A stretch of DNA of 33,261 nt from Prevotellaceae bacterium (GCA_031279475.1 JAITIL010000071.1:1-33261), one strand, 5' to 3'. Numbered from the stretch's first letter, positions 6,791-15,039 are shown. Program-made: numbers and translations. The notes: generated by a model from the letters alone, not told the origin.

Positions 6791-8242
6791 CTATTTCCAG
6801 CTTCGTATAAAGAAAATAATGATAATCCCGTAAATTTCCAAGCGTCCCAGCAGCATGGAGAACGCCAGCACGAGTTTCACCGGATCAGGAAAGCTAGAGA
6901 AATTGCCCATTGAGCCCGCTACTTCGCCATATCCCGGCCCCACATTGCCCATTACGGCCACCGTGCTGCTGAATGCCGAAAGCAGGTCGATGCCGAAAAA
7001 CGACAGGAAGAGCGTTACCACAAATATAATGAGAAGGTACAACAAGACAAATATCGCCACTGCCGACACCGTGTCGTTCTCAATGGTTGTGCCGCCCAGC
7101 CGCGTGGAGATTACCGCATTGGGGTGTTGCAGCTTTTTAATCTGTGTTTTGATACTTTGAAATAAGATGAGCATCCGGTCGGCTTTGATGCCGCCGCTGG
7201 TGGAGCCGGAACAGGCGCACTGGAGCGAAAAATAAATGAGCAGCAAGATGGAAAACACCGGCCACACCGTCATATCGGCGATGGCAAAACCGGTGGTGCT
7301 GGCTGTGGCAACCACCTGAAAAGCGCCATGGTGTAAGGCTTTTTGCCAACTGGTATAACCGTCTTGGTTAAAGTAAAGGTCGGCGCTGACACAGAGTATG
7401 CCGATAAGCATGGCAAGCGTGTAAAAGCGCACCACCGGCGAGCGGAAAAACTGCTTGTGACGCCCGCTTACGGCAAGGAAAATCAAGCCGAAGTGCAGTC
7501 CCGCCGCATACATAAAAACCATGACAATGACGTTAATCGTTGTGCTGTCGTAATACAGGATACTGTTGTTTTTCGGACTAAACCCGCAGGAGGAGAGGGT
7601 GCTGAACGAGTGGATAATGGCGTCAAACGGCGACATGCCGGCCGCCCACAGGAGCAAAAATTCAAGCAACGTCAAGCCGGCATACACGCCGATGATGATG
7701 TGGGCGGTTTGTTGCAGGCGGTATTTAAAATTGTCTTTTGACAAGTGCGAGATTTCAACTTTAGCCAGCCGCAATTTCATGTTTTTTATGGTAGGTAGCA
7801 GGAGCAGCATAAATACCACAACGCCCAAGCCGCCAATCCATCCGGTACATGCGCGGAAGAAGAGCAACCCTTTGGGTAGCGCTTCGATATCGTTCAATAT
7901 GGTAGAGCCGGTGGTGGTGTAGCCCGATACGCTTTCGAACCAGGCGTTAACGGGGTTAAATTCACCGCCCCACAGCAAGTAGGGGAGCATGCCGAAAAAA
8001 CAGCACACCAGCCAGGCCATAATCACAATGATATATCCTTCTTTGTTTGAAATATTCGCTTCGGGACGGATGAAAACCAGGGGGCACAGGCCGGTGATTA
8101 TGGTGAATGACGCGCTGATTACAAGCGGCACAAAAGAACGGTCGACTTCGTTGAAGAAGGCAATGAGCGCCGCCAGCGCCATAAATACGCCGTTTAACAC
8201 AAGTATCATGCCGATATACCGCAGGACAACAGGAGGACGCAT
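6791..8242 (-). CDS. trkH: TrkH-family potassium uptake protein
   Basis: 483 residues, membrane spanning throughout. The four pore loops of the TrkH/KtrB fold can be seen in order: SGYTTTGST (about 105-113), TLSSCGFSPKN, TASTTGFAIADM and VMGNVGPGYGEV near the C-terminus, each with the selectivity-filter glycine. It imports K+ together with a regulatory RCK subunit (TrkA/KtrA), which is not encoded next to it. The gene follows rlmD on the same strand with 68 bases between. That gap holds two different 7-bp repeat tracts, one ending 2 bases before the start codon. The start at MRPPVVLRYIG is the family start. Confidence 0.92.
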   Translation of the reverse strand: MRPPVVLRYIGMILVLNGVFMALAALIAFFNEVDRSFVPLVISASFTIITGLCPLVFIRPEANISNKEGYIIVIMAWLVCCFFGMLPYLLWGGEFNPVNAWFESVSGYTTTGSTILNDIEALPKGLLFFRACTGWIGGLGVVVFMLLLLPTIKNMKLRLAKVEISHLSKDNFKYRLQQTAHIIIGVYAGLTLLEFLLLWAAGMSPFDAIIHSFSTLSSCGFSPKNNSILYYDSTTINVIVMVFMYAAGLHFGLIFLAVSGRHKQFFRSPVVRFYTLAMLIGILCVSADLYFNQDGYTSWQKALHHGAFQVVATASTTGFAIADMTVWPVFSILLLIYFSLQCACSGSTSGGIKADRMLILFQSIKTQIKKLQHPNAVISTRLGGTTIENDTVSAVAIFVLLYLLIIFVVTLFLSFFGIDLLSAFSSTVAVMGNVGPGYGEVAGSMGNFSSFPDPVKLVLAFSMLLGRLEIYGIIIIFFIRSWK

Positions 8243-8243
8243 A

Positions 8244-8271
8244 AAAGTTGAAAGTTAAAAGTTAAAAGTTA
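8244..8271. repeat. Four 7-bp tandem repeats directly before the trkH start
   Basis: AAAGTTG followed by three AAAGTTA units on the plus strand. Read toward trkH they give repeated TAACTTT, which resembles the TAnnTTTG promoter element, so copy-number change could alter expression. Confidence 0.75.
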
Positions 8272-8300
8272 AGAGGTCTGAGGTGCGGGTATTGTCATAA

Positions 8301-8321
8301 TTCTTAGTTCTTAGTTCATAA
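8301..8321. repeat. 7-bp repeats across the rlmD stop codon
   Basis: TTCTTAG, TTCTTAG, TTCATAA. The rlmD stop (TAA, 8313-8311 on the minus strand) lies inside the second unit. The same unit recurs at 19683-19710. Confidence 0.7.
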
Positions 8322-9714
8322 CTCTCTCGGCCAACACAATATTTTCCACATGATGCGTGTGTGGAAACATGTCTACTGGTTGTACCTCTGTGATATGGTA
8401 GTGAGAGGAAAGCCAAGCCATGTCGCGGGCTTGTGTGGCGGGGTTGCAACTGACGTACACCAAGCGCTGTACCCCACTGTCGAGGATATTACCGGCCACA
8501 TCGGGATGAATGCCTGCACGGGGCGGGTCGAGCACAATCACGTCGGGACGCCCGTTGGCAGCGATAAAATCGGGCTTGAACAGGTCTTTCATGTCACCGG
8601 CATAAAACTTAGTGTTGTAAATGCGGTTGCGCGCTGCATTCTGTTGCGCGTCGGTGATAGCGTCTTCCGTCATCTCCACGCCTACCACCAATGAGGCCTG
8701 ACGCGCAAGAAACAAGGCTATGGAACCGGTGCCGGTATAAAGGTCGTAGACCGTTTCTTTGCCGGTGAGCCCCGCAAAATCACGGATTACACGATACAAC
8801 CGTAGCGCCTGTTTACTGTTGGTCTGGAAAAACGACTTGGGACTGATTTTAAACGACAAGTCCTCCAACTGTTCCTCCATGTGGCTGCGACCGGAGAAAA
8901 GATTAACTTCAAGATCGTGGATAGTATCGTTGCGCTTGTTGTTGATAACATAAAAGAGGGAGGTGATAGCCGGGAACTGCTGTTGCAAGTACTGCAACAA
9001 ACCGTTGCGCTGTTTTTCGTCGTCGTGGGCAAACACTGCAATGACCATCACTTCGCCGCTCGACACGGAGTTGCGGATAATAAGCGTGCGCAAAAAACCT
9101 GTCTGTTCCCGGATGTTGAAAAACGGCAATTGATGCGCCAGCGCATACTGTTTTATGGCGAGGCGAATCTCGTTCGACGGGTTGGGCTGAAGGTAGCAAG
9201 TTTCAATATCGAGCACCTTATCGAACATTCCCGGAATATGAAAGCCAAGCCCGCAGCGTTGTTCAACGGTCTCTTTGTGGGCTATCTCGTCATTACTCAG
9301 CCAACGTTTCCCGGAAAAAGTAAACTCTAATTTATTGCGGTAGTACAAAGTTTCTTTAGCCGGCAGGATGGGCTGTATGCTAAGGTCTGTCAACTTCCCG
9401 ATACGTGAAAGCTGTTCAAACACCTGTTGCTCCTTATAGTCGAGCTGCATTTTATAGGGCAGCAATTGCCACTTGCATCCCCCGCATGTGCCGAAGTGAC
9501 TGCAAAAAGGCGCAACACGGTGCGGCGAAGGCGTTACAATATCTTTAATAATGCCCTCCACGTAATCGTGACGGCTTTTTATAACCTGCACATTCACCAC
9601 ATCGCCGGGTATGGCATAGGGGACAAAAATGACTTTCCCCTCATGTCGTCCAATCGCTTTTCCTTCGGCGGCAATATCGGTGATTGTAATATCATTATAA
9701 ATAGAATAATTCAT
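8311..9714 (-). CDS. rlmD: 23S rRNA (uracil-5-)-methyltransferase, RlmD/RumA type
   Basis: 467 residues. An N-terminal TRAM RNA-binding domain (about 1-60) is followed by an iron-sulfur site with C71, C77 and C80 (FCSHFGTCGGCKWQ) and a fourth Cys in QRCGLGFH. The SAM-binding Rossmann domain has VYDLYTGTGSIALFLA and VVGVEMTEDAI, then VLDPPRAGIHPDV. The catalytic Cys motif is YVSCNPATQARD. It makes m5U in 23S rRNA (or a related RNA) with SAM. Its ATG shares an A with the stop of the upstream deacetylase-like gene (TAATG), so the two are translationally coupled. The target base (1939, 747 or tRNA 54) cannot be told from sequence alone. Confidence 0.92.
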   Translation of the reverse strand: MNYSIYNDITITDIAAEGKAIGRHEGKVIFVPYAIPGDVVNVQVIKSRHDYVEGIIKDIVTPSPHRVAPFCSHFGTCGGCKWQLLPYKMQLDYKEQQVFEQLSRIGKLTDLSIQPILPAKETLYYRNKLEFTFSGKRWLSNDEIAHKETVEQRCGLGFHIPGMFDKVLDIETCYLQPNPSNEIRLAIKQYALAHQLPFFNIREQTGFLRTLIIRNSVSSGEVMVIAVFAHDDEKQRNGLLQYLQQQFPAITSLFYVINNKRNDTIHDLEVNLFSGRSHMEEQLEDLSFKISPKSFFQTNSKQALRLYRVIRDFAGLTGKETVYDLYTGTGSIALFLARQASLVVGVEMTEDAITDAQQNAARNRIYNTKFYAGDMKDLFKPDFIAANGRPDVIVLDPPRAGIHPDVAGNILDSGVQRLVYVSCNPATQARDMAWLSSHYHITEVQPVDMFPHTHHVENIVLAERVMN

Positions 9715-10709
9715 TATCGGTGTACTTCAAAAAATTGTTGATAATCCGATAATTTTTCAAAGTATACAGGTAATTTATGTGTTTTTATTTCTTCGATAGC
9801 GGCCTGCAATCCTTTGAGAATATTCGGATAATTAAGATTAATGCTGATAACAAGAATATGACCGTGACGCGCGTTTAGTATCCTTTCCTTTATTCCTTTG
9901 GCGCTCATTACGCCGCCATCGTCGGTTACCTGGTCGTATCCGATAACCCGGATACCAAGCTCGGTGATGGCCTTTGTCGCCACGTCATCAATATAGCCCG
10001 TTGCCGAACGGAAATAAGCAGGACATATTCCGGTTACCTGTTGTATCTTCTTTGCGCCTTCAACAACTTCCTGTAAAGCCCCGTAAATATTGGCCGTTCC
10101 CTTTATATGATAGGCCGAATCGCCGGATACGGACACAGGTTTACACCGGTTTCCAAGGTTCCCGACGTCGAACAGCGGGTTTTGCGCCAAACCCCACAGC
10201 GCCTGTGCGTGGCGCTGCGCGTAGTTTCCCGACACGAACACCGTAGCCTTTATATTGTTTGTAGCCAAATAACCGGTAAGCTCTTCCTGGTGGCTGTTGT
10301 AGGCGTTAATAGTCAAAAACAAAGTGCGCGCCGACGAATCGGCAGCAGGGAGGTTGACCTTATGCACCACGCCGCGGGTGTGTTCGCCCCATTGCGCCGG
10401 GGTGGCACGGACATATTTATTCTGTATATCTTTTATTTTTTCAGGATTTAACGCGAACGAAGCCGCTTGAACGGGTGGTGTAATACTATCTTTGGGTGCA
10501 GGCCGGTTGATGCTTTCCGGCTTTTGTATTTCCTCAGGCAGAGGCGTTGTATTCATGGCCGGCGTTTCAACGGTGCGCCCGGATGTTTCTGTAGAAAGTC
10601 CGGTAACCGGCGTGTCCATTCGTTGAGCCACTTTCTCAAGCAGCGCCGCCGCTCCGTATATAAAAAGTCCGCAAAACAAAAGCGAGACAAAAAAATAACG
10701 AATTTTCAT
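9714..10709 (-). CDS. Polysaccharide-deacetylase-like protein with lost metal site
   Basis: 331 residues. An N-terminal hydrophobic segment (5-24) acts as signal or anchor, a Pro/Thr-rich linker follows (about 30-85), and then a NodB-type fold (125-325). Close relatives read TFD for the first metal ligand, GNHGLRHRP for the His pair and LCHMNHP near the end. Here these are TINAYN (N135), GNLGNRCKP (L185 and C189) and LVISINLNYP, so the Asp and both His ligands are gone. The surrounding family signature is kept (PVSVSGDSAYHIKGT, FRSATGYIDDVA, GIRVIGYDQVTDDGG). I infer a periplasmic, membrane-anchored protein that no longer deacetylates. It is coupled to rlmD. Confidence 0.78.
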   Translation of the reverse strand: MKIRYFFVSLLFCGLFIYGAAALLEKVAQRMDTPVTGLSTETSGRTVETPAMNTTPLPEEIQKPESINRPAPKDSITPPVQAASFALNPEKIKDIQNKYVRATPAQWGEHTRGVVHKVNLPAADSSARTLFLTINAYNSHQEELTGYLATNNIKATVFVSGNYAQRHAQALWGLAQNPLFDVGNLGNRCKPVSVSGDSAYHIKGTANIYGALQEVVEGAKKIQQVTGICPAYFRSATGYIDDVATKAITELGIRVIGYDQVTDDGGVMSAKGIKERILNARHGHILVISINLNYPNILKGLQAAIEEIKTHKLPVYFEKLSDYQQFFEVHR

Positions 10710-10755
10710 ATTCTTACGCGAAACTTAGCTGCAGATTTATACTGCAATTTTCTTG

Positions 10756-10763
10756 CTAAGGTA
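10756..10763 (-). promoter_or_regulatory. Possible -7 element for the deacetylase-like/rlmD unit
   Basis: TACCTTAG on the minus strand differs by one base from TAnnTTTG and lies 47 bases before the ATG at 10709. Weak evidence. Confidence 0.3.
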
Positions 10764-10919
10764 GCGTTTTTTTTATAAACAGGCAAATTTCCGCATATAA
10801 AGATTTAAACCTTCAAATCATGAAACCTTACAGGCATTCCCCATGTTATTCTACAATAAGTTTTTTCATTATTCCTGCAATTTTTATGTGTTAAAATAGA
10901 TATAAAAGGCCCGGTAGCC

Positions 10920-11107
10920 TTTGCGGCACGTACCGCAAGTGTGGTTGAGGGCCCGGTGGCATTTGCGGCACGTACCGCAAGTGTGGTTGAGGGCTCGGTG
11001 GCGTTTGCGGCACGTACCGCAAGTGTGTTTGAGGGCTCGGTGGCATTTGCGGCACGTACCGCAAGTATCGTTGAGGGCTCGGTGACATTTGCGGCACGTA
11101 CCGCAAG
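10920..11107. repeat. Five 42-bp-spaced copies of a 20-bp palindromic repeat
   Basis: The core TTTGCGGCACGTACCGCAAG starts at 10920, 10962, 11004, 11046 and 11088, exactly 42 bases apart. Within it TTGCGG and CCGCAA pair around CACGTA, leaving a near-perfect 18-base palindrome. The 22-base pieces between are themselves near-identical (TGAGGGC then a CGGTGGCA-like end), so this is one 42-bp tandem unit rather than a CRISPR. Since 42 is a multiple of 3, several frames stay open and give artefact peptides of 14-residue repeats. The array ends 19 bases before a hicB-like fragment. No function is assigned. Confidence 0.9.
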
Positions 11108-11125
11108 GGGAGCTACACGCGAACA

Positions 11126-11299
11126 ACAGACAGTTATTATCGTTTCCAGCGATATGGGAAATTGTGGAAGGATGGCACAAGCCTTGCCGAACTTAAGGAA
11201 AATATTGTTGATGTGCTGGAAATGTATTTCGAAGACCTCCGTGAAGCCTATCAGCCCTGCGGCGAAATGATAGAGGAAGAGGAATTGGTTTTTGCATGA
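11126..11299 (+). pseudogene. HicB-type antitoxin remnant (C-terminal part)
   Basis: This frame reads KDGTSLAELKENIVDVLEMY then FEDLREAY and an acidic tail ending in ELVFA. It fits the helix of HicB antitoxins that follows the (G)xSLEEAxxNIxEAxxLYxE pattern. The N-terminal beta-sheet part is absent and is replaced by the 42-bp repeat array. The stop codon overlaps a following ATG (ATGA), the arrangement of hicB-hicA pairs. The assignment is from pattern only. Confidence 0.45.
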
Positions 11300-11334
11300 A
11301 AAGAACACAATTCATACAATACCTGAACAGCCAG
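11296..11334 (+). pseudogene. HicA-type toxin remnant (first codons)
   Basis: MKRTQFIQYLN resembles the start of HicA toxins (MKRxxFIxYLxxxGC). It begins in an ATGA overlap with the hicB-like fragment. After about 12 residues similarity stops, and the Gly-His catalytic region (GGNHSI) is not found in any frame nearby. Confidence 0.4.
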
Positions 11335-11382
11335 AGAGACACACACAAGTGCGCCCCTGTCCGGATTATCTGGGCAGGACCG

Positions 11383-11497
11383 TTCGGACGAGGTAGAACT
11401 TCGTCCGAATGGTGGGAGACAATCCATGCGTGTCCCCCGCTGGCGGGGGCGTGGGGCAACGAACAACGAACAATAGCGTCCGCAAAGGCGCTATTTT
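11383..11497. other. Three consecutive hairpins and a 7-bp repeat before relA
   Basis: Stem 1: 11383-11391 with 11401-11409 (9 bp). Stem 2: 11434-11440 with 11443-11449, very GC-rich. Stem 3: AATAGCG 11472-11478 with 11489-11495, followed by TT, a possible weak terminator. CAACGAA is repeated at 11457-11463 and 11464-11470. The region seems to be non-coding filler between the hic remnant and the relA promoter. Confidence 0.5.
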
Positions 11498-11560
11498 CGT
11501 AAATGGTGTTGCCTGGCTTCAATCTACACCCGCCTTGTGGGTAAAATCAATTTTTTCTGT

Positions 11561-11568
11561 TATCTTTG
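11561..11568 (+). promoter_or_regulatory. -7 promoter element of the RSH gene
   Basis: TATCTTTG matches TAnnTTTG and lies 17 bases before the ATG at 11586; a TTG at 11535-11537 is a possible but widely spaced -33 element. It rules out the much longer upstream frame starts. Confidence 0.6.
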
Positions 11569-11585
11569 CAAAAGAGGATAAAAAT

Positions 11586-13793
11586 ATGGACGTCCGGCAA
11601 CAATATCATAATTTACTCCAATCGCGCCAGTGTTCCGGGAAGGAAGCCGCACTGTTGAAAGACGCATTCGAGACGGCCGAAAAAGCGCTGGCGGGGCGGG
11701 TGCGTGAAAATGGAGACCCGTTTATCTGCCACCCGCTTGAAGTGTCGAGGATATTGTTACAGGATATCGGGCTGCAGATTTCGACGGCTATTGCGGTGCT
11801 GCTTCATGAAGCGCGCGGCAACCGCATGAAATTTGGCGCGGTGCTCGACCTCAAAATACTGGAAGAAGAAAAGAAACGGCAGGAAGAAGAAGCGGAACAC
11901 ATTGCGCAACACTATGGCAAAGAAATTGCCCAAATGGTGCTGGGCATGAATAAAATTTCGGCCATTGACCTGAAGGAAACCAAACTGGAATCCGACAATT
12001 TGCGCAAGTTCCTGGTGCTATACTCGCGCGACCCGCGGGTGACCATCATTAAACTGGCCGACCGGCTGGAAGTCATGCGCGTGCTGGAATTTTTCCCGAA
12101 ATCGAAACAGGAAAAGAAAGCTACGGAAACCCTGCTACTGTATGCGCCGTTGGCGCACCAGCTTGGGCTTTATAACATCAAATCGGAACTGGAAGACCTG
12201 TCGTTACGCTACACCGAGCCCGAGGCCTACCGGCTTATCTCGAATAAACTGAAGAGCTCTACGGGCGAACGGCAACAATTTATTGATGAATTCCTGCTGC
12301 CGGTTGAGAAAGAATTGAAGAAACGGGGACTGACGTATGAAATAAAAAGCCGTACAAAGTCGGTGTACTCCATTTGGCGCAAGATGCAGGTGCAGAAAGT
12401 CGACTTTGAAGGCGTGTATGATATTTTCGCCATTCGTATCATCATCGACGCGCCGGCCGGCGACAGGGCAGGGGAGGAACGGGTTTGCTGGGAAGCCTAT
12501 TCCGCCATTGACGCGTTATATACGGTTGATACCACGCGCCTGCGCGACTGGGTGTCGCAACCGAAGAAGAGCGGCTATGAGTCGTTGCACACTACGGTTA
12601 CCACGCCGCAGGGCAAAACGGTGGAAGTGCAGATACGTACCGTGCGCATGGACATCATTGCCGAACGCGGCACGGCTGCCCACTGGAAATATAAAGGCGT
12701 GAAGAGCGAAGACAACCTGCACGAATGGCTCGACACGGTGCGTGCCCTGCTCGAAACGCCCGACATGGATTACAAGAATTACTTCCCGAATTTCAAATCG
12801 AATGAAATTTTTGTGTTCACGCCCACCGGTGAATTGCGCCGCCTGCCCGCCGGGGCGTCGGTGCTCGACTTCGCTTTTGATATCCACAGCAACATCGGGC
12901 TGAAGTGTTCCGGCGCCATGGTCAATGGAAAAAACGTGCCGATTAGGGAGAAGTTGGTTACCGGCGATGTGGTGTCTATTACTACGGTCAAAAACCAGAA
13001 ACCCGCAGCGGCTTGGCTGGATTACGTCGTATCGTCGAAAGCGCGCGGCAAAATCAAACAGAAACTGCGCGAGGCCAATATGAAAATGGCTGCCGAAGGC
13101 AAGGAATTACTCGAACGGCGGCTGAAAAACTGGAAGCTGGAATTGACAGACGAGGTACTCACACTGCTGGTGAAACACTATAAACTGAAAACCATCACCG
13201 ACCTGTATGCCGGCATCGCGGAGCAGCGTATCGACATCCAGGACGTGCGCAATGCGCTTACCTCCGGGATACCGGCTGCGGAAGACCCGGGCAGCGTGAA
13301 ACCGGTGGCGAAACCCCTGTCGCCAACCGAAAACACGGCCGACTACCTGCTAATCGACGACAGCCTGAGCGGCGCGGGCTACAAGCTTTCGAAATGTTGC
13401 AACCCTATCTTCGGCGATGATGTGTTCGGCTTTGTGACCATCAACGAGGGCGTGAAGATACACCGCTACAGTTGTCCGAACGCCGCCCGGTTGATGGACC
13501 GGTATGCCTACCGCGTGGTAAAGGTGAAGTGGCGCGAAACCGCGCAAGCCACCATGTTCGAAGCTACGATACGCATCACGGGCTGTGATGAAGTGGGCAT
13601 GCTGAACCGGATTAATGAAGTTATCTCTTCGCACAGTATGAATATCCGTTCCATTAATATTAACAGCGGTAAAGATGGGAAGTTCGACGGCCGCATCCAG
13701 GTGCTGGTGCAATCCAATAAGCAGTTGGACAAGTTGCTTTATGCGCTCCGCGAGCTGCGGAGCGTGGAGAAGGTGACACGTGTTACCGGGTAA
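11586..13793 (+). CDS. relA: RelA/SpoT-family (p)ppGpp synthetase with degenerate hydrolase site
   Basis: 735 residues from the ATG just after the -7 element. Domains in order: HD hydrolase (about 20-180), synthetase (about 230-400), TGS (from NEIFVFTPTGELRRLPAG, about 400-465), helical linker, zinc-finger-like CCNPIFGDDVFGF segment, and C-terminal ACT (about 655-735). The synthetase looks active: KSRTKSVYSIWRKM, YDIFAIRIIID, KSGYESLHTTV, VEVQIRT, GTAAHWKYKG. In the HD domain H49 is kept, but the HDxxED motif reads HEARGN (74-79), losing three metal or catalytic residues. It should therefore make but not degrade (p)ppGpp; a separate bifunctional Rel/SpoT would be needed elsewhere. Monocistronic, with its own promoter. 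Confidence 0.92.
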   Translation: MDVRQQYHNLLQSRQCSGKEAALLKDAFETAEKALAGRVRENGDPFICHPLEVSRILLQDIGLQISTAIAVLLHEARGNRMKFGAVLDLKILEEEKKRQEEEAEHIAQHYGKEIAQMVLGMNKISAIDLKETKLESDNLRKFLVLYSRDPRVTIIKLADRLEVMRVLEFFPKSKQEKKATETLLLYAPLAHQLGLYNIKSELEDLSLRYTEPEAYRLISNKLKSSTGERQQFIDEFLLPVEKELKKRGLTYEIKSRTKSVYSIWRKMQVQKVDFEGVYDIFAIRIIIDAPAGDRAGEERVCWEAYSAIDALYTVDTTRLRDWVSQPKKSGYESLHTTVTTPQGKTVEVQIRTVRMDIIAERGTAAHWKYKGVKSEDNLHEWLDTVRALLETPDMDYKNYFPNFKSNEIFVFTPTGELRRLPAGASVLDFAFDIHSNIGLKCSGAMVNGKNVPIREKLVTGDVVSITTVKNQKPAAAWLDYVVSSKARGKIKQKLREANMKMAAEGKELLERRLKNWKLELTDEVLTLLVKHYKLKTITDLYAGIAEQRIDIQDVRNALTSGIPAAEDPGSVKPVAKPLSPTENTADYLLIDDSLSGAGYKLSKCCNPIFGDDVFGFVTINEGVKIHRYSCPNAARLMDRYAYRVVKVKWRETAQATMFEATIRITGCDEVGMLNRINEVISSHSMNIRSININSGKDGKFDGRIQVLVQSNKQLDKLLYALRELRSVEKVTRVTG

Positions 13794-13907
13794 CAATACA
13801 TAAAATTTGGTAATGACGCCAAAAATGGTTGGTAACGCAGTATCATATCCCTTATCAGCATTGAGATGTGAAAACCGGGAACATTCAGTTGTTCGTTGGT
13901 TTCACTA

Positions 13908-13935
13908 CTAACCGTTTACCACTAACCACTGCCTA
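13908..13935. repeat. 7-bp repeats across the DUF4293 stop codon
   Basis: CTAACCG, TTTACCA, CTAACCA, CTGCCTA. The last unit contains the stop codon of the DUF4293 gene (minus strand, 13935-13933). Confidence 0.6.
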
Positions 13936-14328
13936 CCGCAGATGGTGCAGCGATTTCACCATAGCTTCGTCGCGGCCGATATAGCGCATGGCGAGCGCCA
14001 GCAGGATGACGGCAATGAGCGGAAACGCCACCGTGAGGGAAAACACGGCGCCCGGCGCGGCGGTGACCATGTAGTAAATGATGATACCTTGCAGCCCCAG
14101 CAACACTATGCAGTTAAACAGGCAAAGCCTGATTTGCGCCATCCGGTGACGATAAAGGAAAACGGTGATAAATCCCACAGCGCCGCACAGGATAAGGAAA
14201 AAAAGCAAAATCCATGACGAGCGGTAGAAAATAATTTCGTCGATATAGGTGGCCAACGGCGAAAAAAACATGCCGGCGAGCAGCCCTACTGCCGCCAGGA
14301 GAAAAAGTGTCTGGACACGCTGTATCAT
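13933..14328 (-). CDS. DUF4293 family membrane protein
   Basis: 131 residues with four hydrophobic helices (about 8-28, 38-60, 66-88, 92-112). It has the family's start MIQRVQTLFLL and conserved end RYIGRDEAMVKSLHHLR. DUF4293 proteins are restricted to Bacteroidota and have no known function. The gene begins in a 4-base overlap (ATGA) with the pyrE stop, so it is translated from the pyrE mRNA. The stop codon lies within a 7-bp repeat tract. Confidence 0.85.
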   Translation of the reverse strand: MIQRVQTLFLLAAVGLLAGMFFSPLATYIDEIIFYRSSWILLFFLILCGAVGFITVFLYRHRMAQIRLCLFNCIVLLGLQGIIIYYMVTAAPGAVFSLTVAFPLIAVILLALAMRYIGRDEAMVKSLHHLR

Positions 14329-14999
14329 AATCTTGTTTGTTTACTGCCTCCTGCCACTGCCTCCTGTTTCCCGTTCCACTTGTCGGGTGTTTCCCGCCAT
14401 TGTTCGAGGGTTTCCATTTCCACCGGTTTAATATAGCCGCACTGCAGCGCTTCCTCAATGAGCGTGATATAATTGGTGAGGGTATACAGCACACAATTCG
14501 CATTCTCGAAATTACGCCGTGCGCTATTGAAATTGTATGAGAAAATAGCCGTCAGGCCCAGTACTTCGGCGCCGGCCTTGCGCAAAGTTTCCACGGCTTG
14601 CAAGCTGCTCCCGCCGGTAGAAATAAGGTCTTCCACCACCACCACGCGGGCGCCTTGCGACAACACGCCTTCAATACTGTTCGACAGCCCGTGGCCTTTA
14701 GGCGCGGCGCGCACATACACAAACGGCTTGTGCATGGCTTCGGCCACCAGCGCGCCGTGTGCAATAGCGCCGGTAGCCACGCCGGCAATATATGATATAT
14801 CTTCAAAATTTTGCTCAATAAGATGTTGAAGCCCCTCATAAACCAATTTGCGAATGTCGGGATAAGAAAGCACTTTGCGCGTGTCGCAATATATTGGCGA
14901 GCGCCAGCCCGACGCCCAGGTGTAGGGCTGTTCCACATTCAACTGGATGGCTTTTATATCTAATAACCGTTGCGCCACTATTTTTTCCATTTTTTCCAT
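14325..14999 (-). CDS. pyrE: Orotate phosphoribosyltransferase
   Basis: Joins orotate and PRPP to give OMP in pyrimidine synthesis. 224 residues. The PRPP-binding loop is VVVVEDLISTGGS (119-131), and the flexible catalytic loop with RAAPKGHG (97-104) is present, as is GVATGAIAHGALVA. The N-terminal ASGWRSPIYCDTRKVLS matches the family. The last about 15 residues (GKQEAVAGGSKQTRL) are encoded by a degenerate 7-bp repeat tract and extend past the usual family end, so they are probably an acquired tail. DUF4293 is cotranslated. Either of two early ATGs may be the start. Confidence 0.94.
   Translation of the reverse strand: MEKMEKIVAQRLLDIKAIQLNVEQPYTWASGWRSPIYCDTRKVLSYPDIRKLVYEGLQHLIEQNFEDISYIAGVATGAIAHGALVAEAMHKPFVYVRAAPKGHGLSNSIEGVLSQGARVVVVEDLISTGGSSLQAVETLRKAGAEVLGLTAIFSYNFNSARRNFENANCVLYTLTNYITLIEEALQCGYIKPVEMETLEQWRETPDKWNGKQEAVAGGSKQTRL
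14342..14375. repeat. 7-bp repeat tract inside the 3' end of pyrE
   Basis: TACTGCC, TCCTGCC, ACTGCC (six bases), TCCTGTT, TCCCGTT on the plus strand. It encodes part of the non-conserved C-terminal tail of PyrE. Confidence 0.55.
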
Positions 15000-15008
15000 A
15001 AATCTGCT

Positions 15009-15016
15009 TATCTTTG
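15009..15016 (+). promoter_or_regulatory. -7 promoter element of the Nudix gene
   Basis: TATCTTTG matches TAnnTTTG and ends 23 bases before the ATG at 15040. Confidence 0.5.
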
Positions 15017-15039
15017 TTGCGTAATTTTTTAATTATTTT

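Noticed and set aside
10920-11107. CRISPR array
   Set aside because: The pieces between the palindromic cores are almost identical to each other, the core is only 20 bases and no cas genes are near.
10884-11180. Minus-strand Cys-rich ORF with CGTCRKCHRALN repeats, looking like zinc ribbons
   Set aside because: All frames over the 42-bp array stay open because 42 is divisible by 3. The repeat explains the cysteines, and the frame has no start signal or similarity outside the array.
11409-11585. Longer N-terminus for the RSH protein
   Set aside because: The added 59 residues cross hairpins, a repeat and the -7 element, and do not resemble the family. The ATG at 11586 is the family start.
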